64,000 bases of DNA from Pedobacter sp. ISL-64 (GTDB lineage: Bacteria > Bacteroidota > Bacteroidia > Sphingobacteriales > Sphingobacteriaceae). The notes under the pieces are model-generated. The model saw only the letters and a program-made list of their open reading frames with translations. It ran no database searches and was not told the origin of the DNA. Of this stretch, positions 1 through 10,216 are shown one piece after another. How positions within the stretch are numbered: the stretch's first letter is position 1; every line of letters starts with the position of its first letter. The stretch covers positions 62,001 through 126,000 of the forward strand of contig NZ_JAGGPU010000021.1 of NCBI RefSeq assembly GCF_018613605.1, read 5' to 3'. A program made the position numbers and the translations under genes.

Positions 1-28
1 TGGGAATCGTAATGCAATAGGCTTTAAG

Positions 29-48
29 ATTCCCGCCTGCGCGGGAAT
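29..48. repeat. Short REP-like palindrome
   Basis: ATTCCCGC and GCGGGAAT form a perfect 8 bp inverted repeat around a 4-base loop. The sequence resembles the GC-rich intergenic palindromes found scattered in many bacterial genomes. It may be the 3' hairpin of a gene lying before the window. No T-run follows, so it is not a canonical terminator. Confidence 0.5.
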
Positions 49-145
49 GACGACTGGTTTTTACCGGGAAATTCAAACTGAAGCAATTAACATTAATAAC
101 ATCGCCTCTTAATGAGTGGCTTAAATAAAAAAATATACCAACCAA

Positions 146-1651
146 ATGATGATTGATTTTAAACCAAGATATTTTGTTTTGATATTTCTATGTACCTGTT
201 TGGCTTTTGCTGGCTGTAAGGATGCATGGAAAGACCATACCGAGATCAATATCGAAAGATTAGACCGGACCCTTTTTGAGCAGATCAGTAACGATGCCAA
301 CCTGAGTACTTTTACTTCTTATGTGGTAAAAACAGGTTACGATGCTGTCCTGAAATCGTCTAAATCTTTTACTGTATGGGCGCCCAGTAACGAAGCATTG
401 AAAAGTATAGATGCTACTGTAGTAAACGATACAGCTGCATTAAAGCGCCTGGTGGGGAACTATATCGCCAATCAGAGCTATTTCACCACATCACCAAAAC
501 CTTCTATGGTCATCAGGATGCTGAATGGCAAGAATACCATTTTCACCAAAACTACTTTCGAAGAAGCAAATATTAGTCAGGCTGATGTTTACGTAAAAAA
601 TGGTGTATTGCATACCATAAACGCCGCATCAATGCCCAAAGCCAATGCCTGGGAGTTTTTGCAGAGCCTTGGTACTGCTAGTTTGCAGAAAGACTTCATC
701 AAAAGCCAGGAGCAGGAAGAGGTAGATACCAGTAAAGGCGTTTTGCTGTACAAAGATCCGGTAACCACAAAAGGGGTTTACCAGGAAGGTACAACCTTTA
801 AAGTAATCAGGAACAGGTATTTTCAACGGATTGCCAACATCAGCAGCGAAGATAGTCTGATGACGTATATCATTTTAAGCAATACCGCTTTTACCGCCGA
901 ACAAAATAAACTGGCTGCCTATAACAAACATGCCAATGCACTTTATGCCGATACCTTAACCAAGTGGAGTGTAGTGAGAGACCTGGTTGTAAATAAGGTA
1001 TATGGATTAAATGAACTACCCGATTCGATGACTACCGTTACCGGGGTGAAAATCCACTTAGATAAAAGTGCAATTGTGGAAACCCGTTTGTTAAGCAATG
1101 GTATTGCCTATGTGGTAAATAGCATTGGTTACAAACTGATGGAGAATAAAATCCCAACGGTTATCATTCAGGGTGAAATGCCCGATTCGTTACGTGTGCC
1201 TGCCAACCCACTGGCGAGGATCAAAAATGATCCACAGGGTAAACGTTTCACCGACCTGCAAACAGGAAGTATTACCTCTAGTCCGAGCCCGCTTTACTAC
1301 TATCGCTATAAATCGGCCGTTCATTCAGTTAAGTATGAGGTGTATTGGAGAGCGATAAACGATATCCTGGTAGCGCCAATCAGTATGAAAGTAGATTTTA
1401 ATACCAGCAGAAGTTTTGGTAGCGTACTTTTCCCGCTGGCGACTGTAGGTTACCGTTCCGTGCCATCCATAATTGGTTTGACGCAGGGTAGCGATGCTTA
1501 CCGCGATGCTTATAAAGAAGTCTATTTAGGTACTTATACCGCTGATACTTATGGAACGCTGTACACTTTTCTGGCTTCATCTTTAGCCGCATCGAGTACC
1601 GCACCAACCGCCCTTTCTTTAGATTATATCAAATTAAAACCAGTTAACTAA
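146..1651 (+). CDS. Fasciclin (FAS1) domain lipoprotein
   Basis: 501 residues, probably a surface lipoprotein. A hydrophobic signal ends in a lipobox with lipidated Cys24. Residues about 38-172 read as a FAS1 domain: the segment FTVWAPSNEALK and the closing segment VYVKNGVLHTINA are typical. A weaker second FAS1-like unit covers about 215-350, and the last 150 residues are unassigned. FAS1 domains bind proteins or glycans, and in Bacteroidota they occur beside SusC/SusD pairs. The SusC gene starts 16 bases downstream, so it is probably the first visible gene of a fasciclin-SusC-SusD-lyase operon and may be an accessory ligand-binding protein. The start could be either of the two tandem Met codons. 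The ligand cannot be told from the sequence. Confidence 0.85.
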   Translation: MMIDFKPRYFVLIFLCTCLAFAGCKDAWKDHTEINIERLDRTLFEQISNDANLSTFTSYVVKTGYDAVLKSSKSFTVWAPSNEALKSIDATVVNDTAALKRLVGNYIANQSYFTTSPKPSMVIRMLNGKNTIFTKTTFEEANISQADVYVKNGVLHTINAASMPKANAWEFLQSLGTASLQKDFIKSQEQEEVDTSKGVLLYKDPVTTKGVYQEGTTFKVIRNRYFQRIANISSEDSLMTYIILSNTAFTAEQNKLAAYNKHANALYADTLTKWSVVRDLVVNKVYGLNELPDSMTTVTGVKIHLDKSAIVETRLLSNGIAYVVNSIGYKLMENKIPTVIIQGEMPDSLRVPANPLARIKNDPQGKRFTDLQTGSITSSPSPLYYYRYKSAVHSVKYEVYWRAINDILVAPISMKVDFNTSRSFGSVLFPLATVGYRSVPSIIGLTQGSDAYRDAYKEVYLGTYTADTYGTLYTFLASSLAASSTAPTALSLDYIKLKPVN

Positions 1652-1667
1652 GCCCTTAAAAGAATTT

Positions 1668-4600
1668 ATGTACAACTATACAAAAACGGTTATCAAAGGA
1701 ATTTTACCGTGTTTATTGTTCTTTGCACTGAACAACTCTTTGTTGGCTCAGGAAAAAGATTCTGTAAGCACCACGGTAATCAAATTTAAAAGGCCCACCG
1801 GACCGCAGGTGAGTGGTGTGGTAATCGGCGCATCGAGCAAAAAGCCATTGCCGGGTATCAGTGTTTTGGTATCAGGTTATGCTGCTGCACTTACAGATGA
1901 AAAGGGAAATTTTAAAATTGGTGTACCCAATTACAATGCCGTACTGGTGATTTCGGGCCAAGGTTACCAATCTAAAGAAGAAGCATTGAAGGGGCGCAAA
2001 ACAATCAGCAAAATTGCCTTGTTCGAAGAACGTTACGTTTCGGTATATGATGCTGCAGTATTGCCATTTGGCACTGCTTTAAAGAACCGCACACCTTACT
2101 CGGTTAGCACGGTAAACCTGAACGGAAGCTGGGAGCGAAGCAACGAAACGCCAGATTCTTATTTGCAGGGAAAAATTGCCGGGTTAGAGGCACTTAGAAG
2201 ATCAGGCACACCCGATATTGGAGCCGATCTTTACCTGCGGGGGTATAACTCTTTATATGCGGCTAACCAACCCTTAATTGTGGTTGATGGTGTAATTTAT
2301 GATGTAAATACGTATGGGAGTTCCATTGTCGCTAGTCACCAAAATAACCGATTAGCCAATATCGACCTTAAAGATATTGACAATATTACCCTCATTAAAG
2401 ATGGTGCATCGATATATGGAACCAAAGGTGCCAACGGTGTATTAATGATTACCACAGGCCGGGCTAAAGATGTGGCCACGCGATTGGATTTTTCGGCCTA
2501 TGGGGGCTACAATGGTACAGTAAGCCGGTTACCTGTAATGGAAGCCGATAATTACCGCATTTTCTTGTCTGATCTGCTTAAAACCAAACCGGGCATGACC
2601 GATGCGCTGATTAAAGCAGAACCTTATATGAATGATAATCCGAATCCAGATTATTACAATTATCATCAGAATACCAGCTGGCAGGATCAGGTAATGAGCA
2701 GTGGCATCAGTCAGAATTATTACCTGAAAGTAACCGGAGGAGATGATATTGCTACTTATGCTTTATCTCTGGGCTACCTGAACAACGATGGTTTAACCGA
2801 TAGTACCAATTTAACCCGTTACCAAACCCGTTTTAATGCCAATTTGAATCTTTCGGCTAAATTAAAATCGCAGGTAAACCTCGCTTTTACCCGTAGTGAG
2901 CAAAACCTGAGAGATCAGGGACAGGCTTATGCCACCAATCCCTTATACCTGGCATTGGTTAAAGCGCCTTTTCTTTCTCCTTTTGAGCTGTCAGAAACAG
3001 GTGTTCAATCGCCAAACCTTGCCGATACCGATATGTTTGGTACAAGCAACCCCAGCGCAGCGATTAAAAACATCCAGGCACTTAACCGCAGTTACCGTTT
3101 TTCAGGTTCTGTTGGTTTTAATTATGAATTTAATAAAGCTTTCAAAGCCAATACGCTCGTAGGTATTACTTATGATAAAGTACGCGAAAATTATTTTACA
3201 CCAATGCTGGGTATTACCCCGGTTTTATTGCCTACTGCAGTTGGTTACAATAAAGCAGCAGCAGGCGTACAGCGTTTGTTTGCGGTAAATACCGATACCT
3301 GGGTGTCGTACAACAAAGATTTAAATGAGGTAAGTAAATTAAGTGCAAACTTAGGTTTCAGGTTGCAACACAGCAGTGCCGAAGTAGATAACGGCGCTAG
3401 TTTTAATACGGCCAGCGATGATTTTGTAACCCTGGGCGGTGCGCAAAGTACGCTACGTGTGGTAGGCGGATCTTTAGGCAAATGGAACTGGTTGAACAAC
3501 TATTTTAATGTGAATTACGAAGCTTACAACAAGTACTTCATATCGTTCAATATTGCCGCCGATGCTTCTTCGCGTTTTGGCAAAGATATACCTAATGTGT
3601 TGAATTTTAATGGCGTAAAAATGGCTTTGATGCCGTCTGTTGCAGCTTCTTGGCTGATCTCATCAGAAAGCTTTATGGCTAATAACAACTTTGTAGAAAG
3701 CCTGAAACTGCGGGCCAGCTATGGCTTAACCGGCAATGACGATATTGGCAATTATACCGCCAAATCGTACTATGTATCACAGAATTTTTTAGGCAGACAG
3801 GGATTGGTTAGGGGAAATATTGGCAATACTGCCCTAAAATGGGAGCGAAGTGCCAAATTAAATGTTGGAGTGGATGCTTCCTTTTTGAAGGAAAGATTAA
3901 ACATCAGCTTAGATCTTTACCAGAACAAGATTAGCGATATGCTGATTTACGAACCACTGCTAACGGCAACAGGTTTCAGCTATGCCCTAAGTAATGGCGG
4001 TACCATGACCAATAGTGGTTTAGAACTTTCAATAAACGGCAGATTGATAAACCAGACCGATCTGAAATGGGATATGGGCCTTACTTATAGTTTAAACAGG
4101 AATAAGATTAGCCAGTTGGGTGGTAACGATCTGTTACTTACACAATATAGTGGAGCCACCATTATCACGCAGATCGGCGATGCCGCTAATTTATTCTACG
4201 GTTATAAAAGTAATGGTGTATATACTTCAAATGCTGATGCCATTGCCTCGGGCCTGAGCAATAAAACAACCGATGGCGCTTTTATTCCTTTTCAGGGTGG
4301 AGATATGAAATTTGCAGACTTGAATGGCGACAAAGTTATAGACGAACGCGACCGCCAGGTGATCGGCAATCCAAATCCAGATTTTGTTGGCGCTTACAGC
4401 AATAAACTAAGCTATAAACGCTGGTCGTTAGATGCTCTTTTCACTTTTAGTTATGGCAACGAAATCTATAATAGTACACGTGCCATTTTAGAAAGCATGA
4501 ACGGTTATAACAACCAAAGCCTTGCGGCGGTAAACCGTTGGCGGGTTGATGGACAGGTAACCGATGTGCCGCGTGCATCCTGGGCCGATCCATCGCGTAA

Positions 4601-4865
4601 TAGCCGCTTTTCCGACCGTTGGATCGAAGACGGTTCATACCTGAAACTAAGAACAGTATCGTTAAGCTACAATGTGCCTATAAAAGCCAATTTTATCCGT
4701 TCGGCAACCGTTTATGCCATCGCCAATAATGTATTTACCGCGACTAATTATCTGGGTTACGACCCTGAGTTTAGTGCCGGAAGCAGCGCATTTGCCAGAG
4801 GCGTAGATATAGGTTTAGAACCCAGCTTTAGATCGATGTTCCTGGGTGTTAGAATCGGCTTGTAA
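1668..4865 (+). CDS. SusC/RagA-type TonB-dependent outer-membrane receptor
   Basis: 1065 residues. Signal peptide ends near Ala27-Gln28. A carboxypeptidase-regulatory-like beta-sandwich (about 48-115) precedes the TonB plug (about 140-265), which contains LIVVDGVIYDV and the SusC motif LIKDGASIYGTKGANGVLMI. The rest is a 22-strand-type barrel ending in a short hydrophobic strand. There is no STN domain, matching the absence of a FecR gene nearby. The segment before the plug (VSVYDAAVLPFG) departs from the usual EVVVVGYG-like segment of SusC proteins. It sits between the fasciclin and SusD genes with short gaps, so it is very likely co-transcribed. The lyase downstream suggests pectic oligosaccharide uptake (inference). 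Confidence 0.95.
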   Translation: MYNYTKTVIKGILPCLLFFALNNSLLAQEKDSVSTTVIKFKRPTGPQVSGVVIGASSKKPLPGISVLVSGYAAALTDEKGNFKIGVPNYNAVLVISGQGYQSKEEALKGRKTISKIALFEERYVSVYDAAVLPFGTALKNRTPYSVSTVNLNGSWERSNETPDSYLQGKIAGLEALRRSGTPDIGADLYLRGYNSLYAANQPLIVVDGVIYDVNTYGSSIVASHQNNRLANIDLKDIDNITLIKDGASIYGTKGANGVLMITTGRAKDVATRLDFSAYGGYNGTVSRLPVMEADNYRIFLSDLLKTKPGMTDALIKAEPYMNDNPNPDYYNYHQNTSWQDQVMSSGISQNYYLKVTGGDDIATYALSLGYLNNDGLTDSTNLTRYQTRFNANLNLSAKLKSQVNLAFTRSEQNLRDQGQAYATNPLYLALVKAPFLSPFELSETGVQSPNLADTDMFGTSNPSAAIKNIQALNRSYRFSGSVGFNYEFNKAFKANTLVGITYDKVRENYFTPMLGITPVLLPTAVGYNKAAAGVQRLFAVNTDTWVSYNKDLNEVSKLSANLGFRLQHSSAEVDNGASFNTASDDFVTLGGAQSTLRVVGGSLGKWNWLNNYFNVNYEAYNKYFISFNIAADASSRFGKDIPNVLNFNGVKMALMPSVAASWLISSESFMANNNFVESLKLRASYGLTGNDDIGNYTAKSYYVSQNFLGRQGLVRGNIGNTALKWERSAKLNVGVDASFLKERLNISLDLYQNKISDMLIYEPLLTATGFSYALSNGGTMTNSGLELSINGRLINQTDLKWDMGLTYSLNRNKISQLGGNDLLLTQYSGATIITQIGDAANLFYGYKSNGVYTSNADAIASGLSNKTTDGAFIPFQGGDMKFADLNGDKVIDERDRQVIGNPNPDFVGAYSNKLSYKRWSLDALFTFSYGNEIYNSTRAILESMNGYNNQSLAAVNRWRVDGQVTDVPRASWADPSRNSRFSDRWIEDGSYLKLRTVSLSYNVPIKANFIRSATVYAIANNVFTATNYLGYDPEFSAGSSAFARGVDIGLEPSFRSMFLGVRIGL

Positions 4866-4886
4866 CTTTTAAAGAAAAATATTGAG

Positions 4887-6599
4887 ATGAATAAAAATTT
4901 ATATATCACCATTACCAGCTGTTTATTGTTCCTACTGGTATTGAGCAGCATCTTGTCCTGCAAAAAGGCATTCGATATTGAACCCGAAGATGCCTTAGAA
5001 GCTTCGCAAACCTATAGAAATGTGTACGATGCCGATGCAGCTGTATTGGGCATTTATGGCAAATTTGCGAAGCTTGCCGATAAATACATGCTCTTGAACG
5101 AGCTGCGTGGCGATTTGCTGGATGTAACCTCCAATGCCAATAACTATTTAAAACAGCTGGGCACGCAAACCGTTGCAGCCGATAATCCCTATGCAGATCC
5201 GAAGCCTTTTTACGAAGTAATTATCAACTGTAATGATGCCCTGAAGAACTTCAACATCATGCGGGAGAAAAAGCTGTTGGATAATACCCAGTATTACCAA
5301 CGTTATACCGATATCCTGTTTCTGCGCAGTTGGTTATACCTGCAACTGGGCATCCATTATGGCACTGTTCCTTATGTAACCGATGCCTTAACCACCATTG
5401 CCGACCTGCAGGATGAAAGCAAGTTTCCTAAACTCTCTTTTGAAGAGCTGTTAAGTCGCCTAATAGCTGAAACAGAAGCCACGCCAAGAGAATATTTAAA
5501 TCAGAATACTTCAGCTGCCAGTCCAACGCTCATTTTGCCAATGGATGTATATATCGTTAAAGATGGTGTTTTTAAGTTTTTTATCCAGCGCCGCTCATTT
5601 TTAGGCGACCTGAACCTTTGGAAAGGAAATTACCTAAAGGCTGCAGGTTATTATAAAGATGTGATGGAAACAGGTACCAATTCGAGTACCGGCAGCGACC
5701 AGCAGATCGATTTGTATGATACCTACCGAGTAGGTGATGACAACTCACAGGATCATTCTTTAAAAACCACAGCTGTACTTAATCCATGGACCAAGATATT
5801 TTATGCACCATTGGCCGATCGTATTGCCAACTGGGAACGGATGTGGACATTGCCTTTTAGCAGCAACTTTTCGCCAGGCAATCCATTGTTTGCACTGTTT
5901 TCTAAATCAGGCGATTATCTGGTAAAACCATCCGGTTTATCAATCCGCAACTGGAACAACCAGATCCGTACAGATGGAAGTTTAACCGATAGAAGAGGCT
6001 TGGATATGTCGTACCGATTGGTGAACGGCATTGAGCCCGAGGTGATGAAATATTCACAGAATTATAATTTAAACACGCCCTTTGATAAAACAGGAGTTTG
6101 GGTGATTTATCGCGCTGCTGTTTTACACCTGCGTTATGCAGAGGCGGCCAACCGATTAGATCGACGGGTTTTGGCTGGCGCTTTGGTAAACAGTGGGATT
6201 AAAGCTGCTTTTGGTACCAAAGCACTTTATAATGGTGTGCCTGATAGCTATCCCTTTGATTTTAATGGCGATGGAGGAACGATCAGGGGCAACTGGTACC
6301 GCAATTCCGGCATCAGGGGGCGTGCTGTAAACCAGGATTACCCAATCACTGTAGCCAATACCGTTTTAGAAGTAGAGGACAGAATTATGCAGGAGGAAGC
6401 CTTAGAGACCGCATTCGAAGGTTATCGCTGGCAAGATTTGTTGCGCATCGCTTTGCGCAGGCAGGCTACTGAGCCAAATTATCTGGCCGATAAAATCGCC
6501 GCCAAGTTTGAAGCCGCAGGCGACGGCGCATCGGCCGCTCTGGTACGCTCGCGTTTGGCCAATAAAGAAAACTGGTATTTACCTTTTAAATTAAAATAA
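4887..6599 (+). CDS. SusD/RagB-type glycan-binding lipoprotein
   Basis: 570 residues. Signal peptide with lipobox ILSC, lipidated Cys25. The N-terminal SusD-like helical region includes VYDADAAVLGIYGKFA and the TPR-like LFLRSWLYLQLGIHYG. The C-terminal RagB/SusD region has AVLHLRYAEAANRLDR and ALETAFEGYRWQDLLRIA, both typical of the family. It starts 21 bases after the SusC stop and is the surface lid partner of that receptor. At 570 residues it is at the long end for the family, with an insertion around 180-260. The lyase and glycosidase-like genes follow in the same direction. Confidence 0.93.
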   Translation: MNKNLYITITSCLLFLLVLSSILSCKKAFDIEPEDALEASQTYRNVYDADAAVLGIYGKFAKLADKYMLLNELRGDLLDVTSNANNYLKQLGTQTVAADNPYADPKPFYEVIINCNDALKNFNIMREKKLLDNTQYYQRYTDILFLRSWLYLQLGIHYGTVPYVTDALTTIADLQDESKFPKLSFEELLSRLIAETEATPREYLNQNTSAASPTLILPMDVYIVKDGVFKFFIQRRSFLGDLNLWKGNYLKAAGYYKDVMETGTNSSTGSDQQIDLYDTYRVGDDNSQDHSLKTTAVLNPWTKIFYAPLADRIANWERMWTLPFSSNFSPGNPLFALFSKSGDYLVKPSGLSIRNWNNQIRTDGSLTDRRGLDMSYRLVNGIEPEVMKYSQNYNLNTPFDKTGVWVIYRAAVLHLRYAEAANRLDRRVLAGALVNSGIKAAFGTKALYNGVPDSYPFDFNGDGGTIRGNWYRNSGIRGRAVNQDYPITVANTVLEVEDRIMQEEALETAFEGYRWQDLLRIALRRQATEPNYLADKIAAKFEAAGDGASAALVRSRLANKENWYLPFKLK

Positions 6600-6645
6600 G
6601 ATCCTACATCATCCTATTATATAAATCGCAATTAAAATCTACCAA

Positions 6646-7950
6646 ATGTTAAATAGAAAGAAACCCGGTCAGTTGATGATCAACCACAGTGTGAAAAAAT
6701 ATTTTAAAAGTTTAGTTAGTATATTGTTTTTAGGCTTAACAGTGCATATTGCCCAAGCGCAGCAACTGGCTTTTCCAGGAGCGGAGGGCTTTGGCCGTTT
6801 TGCCATTGGCGGACGTGGAGGCACGGTGTATCATGTAACCAACCTGAACGATACCGGTGCCGGCTCTTTTAGGGATGCTGTGAGTAAATCAGGCAGAACG
6901 GTTGTGTTTGATGTTTCCGGTGTCATCAAAATCGGTGGCAAAATTGCCGTATCGCCAAGAATTACTATTGCAGGCCAAACCGCTCCAAAAGAAGGCATAA
7001 CTATTTATGGCAATAGTGTTTCTTTTAAAGATTCGACCATTGTGCGCTACATGCGTTTTAGGGGCAGCATTAACATGTCTAAAGGTTCGTGTACGGTAGT
7101 TGCCGATGACCTGAACGATATTATATTCGACCATGTTTCAATCGAATGGGGGCGTTGGGATAACCTGCACATCAAAAAAAGTAAAAATGTAACGCTGCAA
7201 TATTGTGTAGTTGCCGAAAGTATCGATCCACAACGTTTTGGTGCCCTTTTAGAAGTGCCAGAATATGTAACCATGCATCATTGTCTGTTTGCAGGAAACC
7301 AGAGCCGGAACCCTAAGGCAAAGGCCAAAATCGAATTTATAAACAATGTGGTGTACAACTGGGGTAAAAGTGGTTTTGTAGGCGGACATTCGAGCGCTGA
7401 TCATTATCAGGATCTCGTAGCTAATTATTTTATCTCCGGACCAAGTTCTACCGATAGTTTTTTAAGCATGTTCAGCAAAACAGATCATGTTTACCACCAA
7501 GATAATTATACCGACCTCAATAAGGACGGAAAACTAAATGGCCGTCTCATTACTGATGAAGACTTTATCAAGGAAACAGCCACGCTTCTCAAAGAACCTT
7601 CACTTCTGCCAAAAAGCAGTGTTAAAATAAGCACGGCAGCAAAGGCTTATCAAACAGTTTTGGCAGAAGCGGGTTCTTCATTAAAAAGGGATGCAGTAGA
7701 CCTTCGTATTATGGACTATTTAAAAAGCATCGGTACAAAAGGTGCTATATTTAAAACCGAGGCCGATGCCGGGGGACAACCAGAGGCGAAGTTGGTTAAA
7801 TTAAGCGTAAAGGATGCAGACCAAGACGGGATTCCAGATGCTTGGGAAAAATCAAAACGCTTAAACCCGACAGATGCTATGGATGCACAGAAAATTAATG
7901 CAAATGGCTATAGCAACCTGGAGCAATATTTAAATGATTTAGTAAAATAA
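6646..7950 (+). CDS. Secreted pectate lyase-like protein (polysaccharide lyase family 1)
   Basis: 434 residues. Signal peptide ends near AQA-QQ (38-39). The mature protein begins with LAFPGAEGFGRFAIGGRGG, the characteristic start of Bacteroidota PL1 pectate lyases. A right-handed beta-helix follows (about 40-290), with DHVSIEWG at 162-169 and the conserved SRNP segment at 220-223, in the area where PL1 enzymes place the catalytic arginine. The C-terminal tail (about 388-430) carries a DADQDGIPDAWE calcium-binding repeat like thrombospondin type 3. Expected reaction: calcium-dependent beta-elimination of polygalacturonate. It lies 46 bases after SusD and 5 bases before the next gene. Met11 is an alternative start that leaves the signal peptide intact. 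Confidence 0.85.
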   Translation: MLNRKKPGQLMINHSVKKYFKSLVSILFLGLTVHIAQAQQLAFPGAEGFGRFAIGGRGGTVYHVTNLNDTGAGSFRDAVSKSGRTVVFDVSGVIKIGGKIAVSPRITIAGQTAPKEGITIYGNSVSFKDSTIVRYMRFRGSINMSKGSCTVVADDLNDIIFDHVSIEWGRWDNLHIKKSKNVTLQYCVVAESIDPQRFGALLEVPEYVTMHHCLFAGNQSRNPKAKAKIEFINNVVYNWGKSGFVGGHSSADHYQDLVANYFISGPSSTDSFLSMFSKTDHVYHQDNYTDLNKDGKLNGRLITDEDFIKETATLLKEPSLLPKSSVKISTAAKAYQTVLAEAGSSLKRDAVDLRIMDYLKSIGTKGAIFKTEADAGGQPEAKLVKLSVKDADQDGIPDAWEKSKRLNPTDAMDAQKINANGYSNLEQYLNDLVK

Positions 7951-7955
7951 GCGGT

Positions 7956-10100
7956 ATGTGTAGAATTAAAAACCAATTTAAGCGCTTGATGCTCTTCGTA
8001 ATGCTTTTCATCTGCACGACTGTTTTTGCACAGATTGATCGGGAGGCATTGGTAACGCGGCATACCGTTATCGTAAAAAAAATAGACTCCCTTTCTTCCT
8101 TATCGGTTGGCAATGGTCGCTTTGCTTTTACCGTTGATGCTACAGGACTGCAAAGTTTTCCGGATCGCTATGCCAAAGGCGTTCCACTCGGTACCCAATC
8201 GCAATGGGGATGGGGATCGTACAAAAATGAAGGTAAGTTTAACATCACCGAAGCCTATAAATATTACGATCAATACGGCCGCAAAGTACCCTATACCGTA
8301 CAGTTAAATACACCACTTAGGGCTAAAGAGGCTACTAATTATTTCCGCCAGAATGTACACCGTTTACAATTGGGGAATATTGGTTTCGATCTGATTAAAA
8401 AGAACGGACAGCTCGCCAAAGCCAACGATATCAAAGACATTAACCAAAACTTAAACCCCTGGACGGGTGAAATTAAGAGTAGTTTTACCTTAGAAGGAAT
8501 TCCTGTTGAAGTAACTACGGTTGGACATCAGGATCTTGACCTGATCAGCGCATCGGTTTCGTCGCCTTTAATTGCAGTTGGAAGATTAAAAATCAGGGTT
8601 AGGTACCCCGTAGCTACTGGCGAATGGGCTGATGTAGGAAATAATTGGAGCAATAACAACAAACACCATTCACAGCTAGTGGCACAAAGTACCGATGGCG
8701 CGGTAATTAAGCGCCAGATCGATTCTGCAATTTATTATACTTCCTTTTCGTGGAAGGGTAAGGCTCAGTTGACGGAGAAACAGGCACATTATTTTACCAT
8801 TACACCCAATAAAGCCAGTCGACAGTTCAGCTTCAGTTGTCTTTTTTCACAGCAGCGAAGCACACAGGCTGTTCCTTCTTTTGCATTGAGCCAAGAAAAT
8901 AGCCAGGAGCAGTGGAAAGCCTTTTGGATGAGTGGTGCTGCGGTCGATTTTAGTGGAAGTACTGATAAACGTGCATTTGAACTCGAACGCAGGATTATCC
9001 TTTCGGAATACCTCACTAAAATACAATGTTCGGGCGATTTTCCCCCACAAGAAACCGGCTTAACCTACAACAGCTGGTTTGGTAAACCACACCTCGAAAT
9101 GCATTGGTGGCATGGGGTTCACTTTGCACTATGGGGCAGACCTGAGTTGTTAAACCGGAGTACCGACTGGTACTTTAAGGTTGCGGATAAGGCAAAGAAA
9201 ATTGCGCAGACACAAGGATTTGATGGCTTACGCTGGCAGAAAATGACCGACAATAAAGGTAACGAAAGCCCCTCATCAATCGGTGCCATGTTGATCTGGC
9301 AACAGCCGCACCTCATTACCTTTGCCGAACTCGAATACCGTGCACATACAGATGAAAAAGTATTGCACAAATACAAAGACCTTGTATTTAAAACAGCCGA
9401 TTTTATGGCTTCATTTGCCCATTTCGATGCTGCAAAAGGATGTTATGTACTCGGACCTGGGCTAATTCCCGCGCAAGAGCGTTTTAAGGCCGAAACTACC
9501 TTTAACCCTACATACGAGCTGGCTTACTGGGAATGGGGTTTGAAGACCGCTCAAGAATGGCGTTTGCGTTTAGGTTTGCCACGGAACCCAAAATGGGATG
9601 AAGTGGTGACTAAATTATCACCTCTGCCGATACAAAATGGTGTGTATCTGGCCGCAGAAAGTGCGCCTGATTCTTACACCAATCCCGAATATAAAACCGA
9701 TCACCCTTCCGTATTGGGGGCATTTGGTATGTTGCCAGAAACAAATTTATTGGATAAAGCAACCATGCGCAAAACCTTTGATCTGGTTTGGAAAGACTGG
9801 AGTTGGAATGATACCTGGGGATGGGATTTTCCTATGACGGCCATGACGGCCACACGCTTAGGCATGCCCGAAAAAGCGATTGATGCCTTGCTGATGCCTG
9901 TACAAACCAATACTTACCTTATTAATGGCCATAACTACCAGGACGACCGCCTGCGTATTTATTTACCTGGAAATGGTGGTTTACTTACCGCTGTGGCTTT
10001 AATGTGTGCTGGCTGGGACGGAAATAATACCACAAATCCTGGCTTCCCAAAAGATGGAACGTGGAAAGTGGAATGGGAGGGCTTTAAGAAGATGATGTAG
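7956..10100 (+). CDS. Secreted six-hairpin glycosidase-like protein
   Basis: 714 residues with a signal peptide ending at VFAQ (about 26). The N-terminal half (about 40-320) looks like the beta-sandwich of GH65/GH95-type enzymes (SVGNGRFAFTVDATGLQSF, then LGTQSQWGW). The C-terminal half (about 340-690) is rich in Trp and His and reads as an (alpha/alpha)6 barrel, with SWFGKPHLEMHWWHGVHFA, FNPTYELAYWEWGLK and SWNDTWGWDFPM. This is the clan of GH65, GH95 and other six-hairpin glycosidases. I cannot assign a numbered family or a catalytic pair. It starts 5 bases after the lyase stop, so it probably acts on pectic oligosaccharides released by that enzyme. No other hydrolase needed for side chains is visible in this locus. 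Confidence 0.65.
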   Translation: MCRIKNQFKRLMLFVMLFICTTVFAQIDREALVTRHTVIVKKIDSLSSLSVGNGRFAFTVDATGLQSFPDRYAKGVPLGTQSQWGWGSYKNEGKFNITEAYKYYDQYGRKVPYTVQLNTPLRAKEATNYFRQNVHRLQLGNIGFDLIKKNGQLAKANDIKDINQNLNPWTGEIKSSFTLEGIPVEVTTVGHQDLDLISASVSSPLIAVGRLKIRVRYPVATGEWADVGNNWSNNNKHHSQLVAQSTDGAVIKRQIDSAIYYTSFSWKGKAQLTEKQAHYFTITPNKASRQFSFSCLFSQQRSTQAVPSFALSQENSQEQWKAFWMSGAAVDFSGSTDKRAFELERRIILSEYLTKIQCSGDFPPQETGLTYNSWFGKPHLEMHWWHGVHFALWGRPELLNRSTDWYFKVADKAKKIAQTQGFDGLRWQKMTDNKGNESPSSIGAMLIWQQPHLITFAELEYRAHTDEKVLHKYKDLVFKTADFMASFAHFDAAKGCYVLGPGLIPAQERFKAETTFNPTYELAYWEWGLKTAQEWRLRLGLPRNPKWDEVVTKLSPLPIQNGVYLAAESAPDSYTNPEYKTDHPSVLGAFGMLPETNLLDKATMRKTFDLVWKDWSWNDTWGWDFPMTAMTATRLGMPEKAIDALLMPVQTNTYLINGHNYQDDRLRIYLPGNGGLLTAVALMCAGWDGNNTTNPGFPKDGTWKVEWEGFKKMM

Positions 10101-10177
10101 GAGGGAATGGAATAGGTAAGATGAGATGTATGATGGGAAGTGTGGGATGTGAAATCGGAATAGGTTAGGCTATTAGT

Positions 10178-10208
10178 CCGGCGCCGGGTATTAACCGGGC
10201 TTAAGCCC
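10178..10208. repeat. Cluster of short GC palindromes
   Basis: Two perfect palindromes lie close together: CCGGCGCCGG (10178-10187) and GGGCTTAAGCCC (10197-10208), with CCGGGT/ACCGG between them able to pair. They stand in the intergenic gap just before a terminator hairpin. The role is unknown; they may be a REP-like relic. Confidence 0.5.
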
Positions 10209-10216
10209 AAAACCTT

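Noticed and set aside
10081..10160. Purine-rich near-repeats (GATG/GGAAT runs) after the glycosidase-like gene
   Set aside because: Units are irregular and too short to call a tandem repeat; low-complexity intergenic DNA is the simpler reading.
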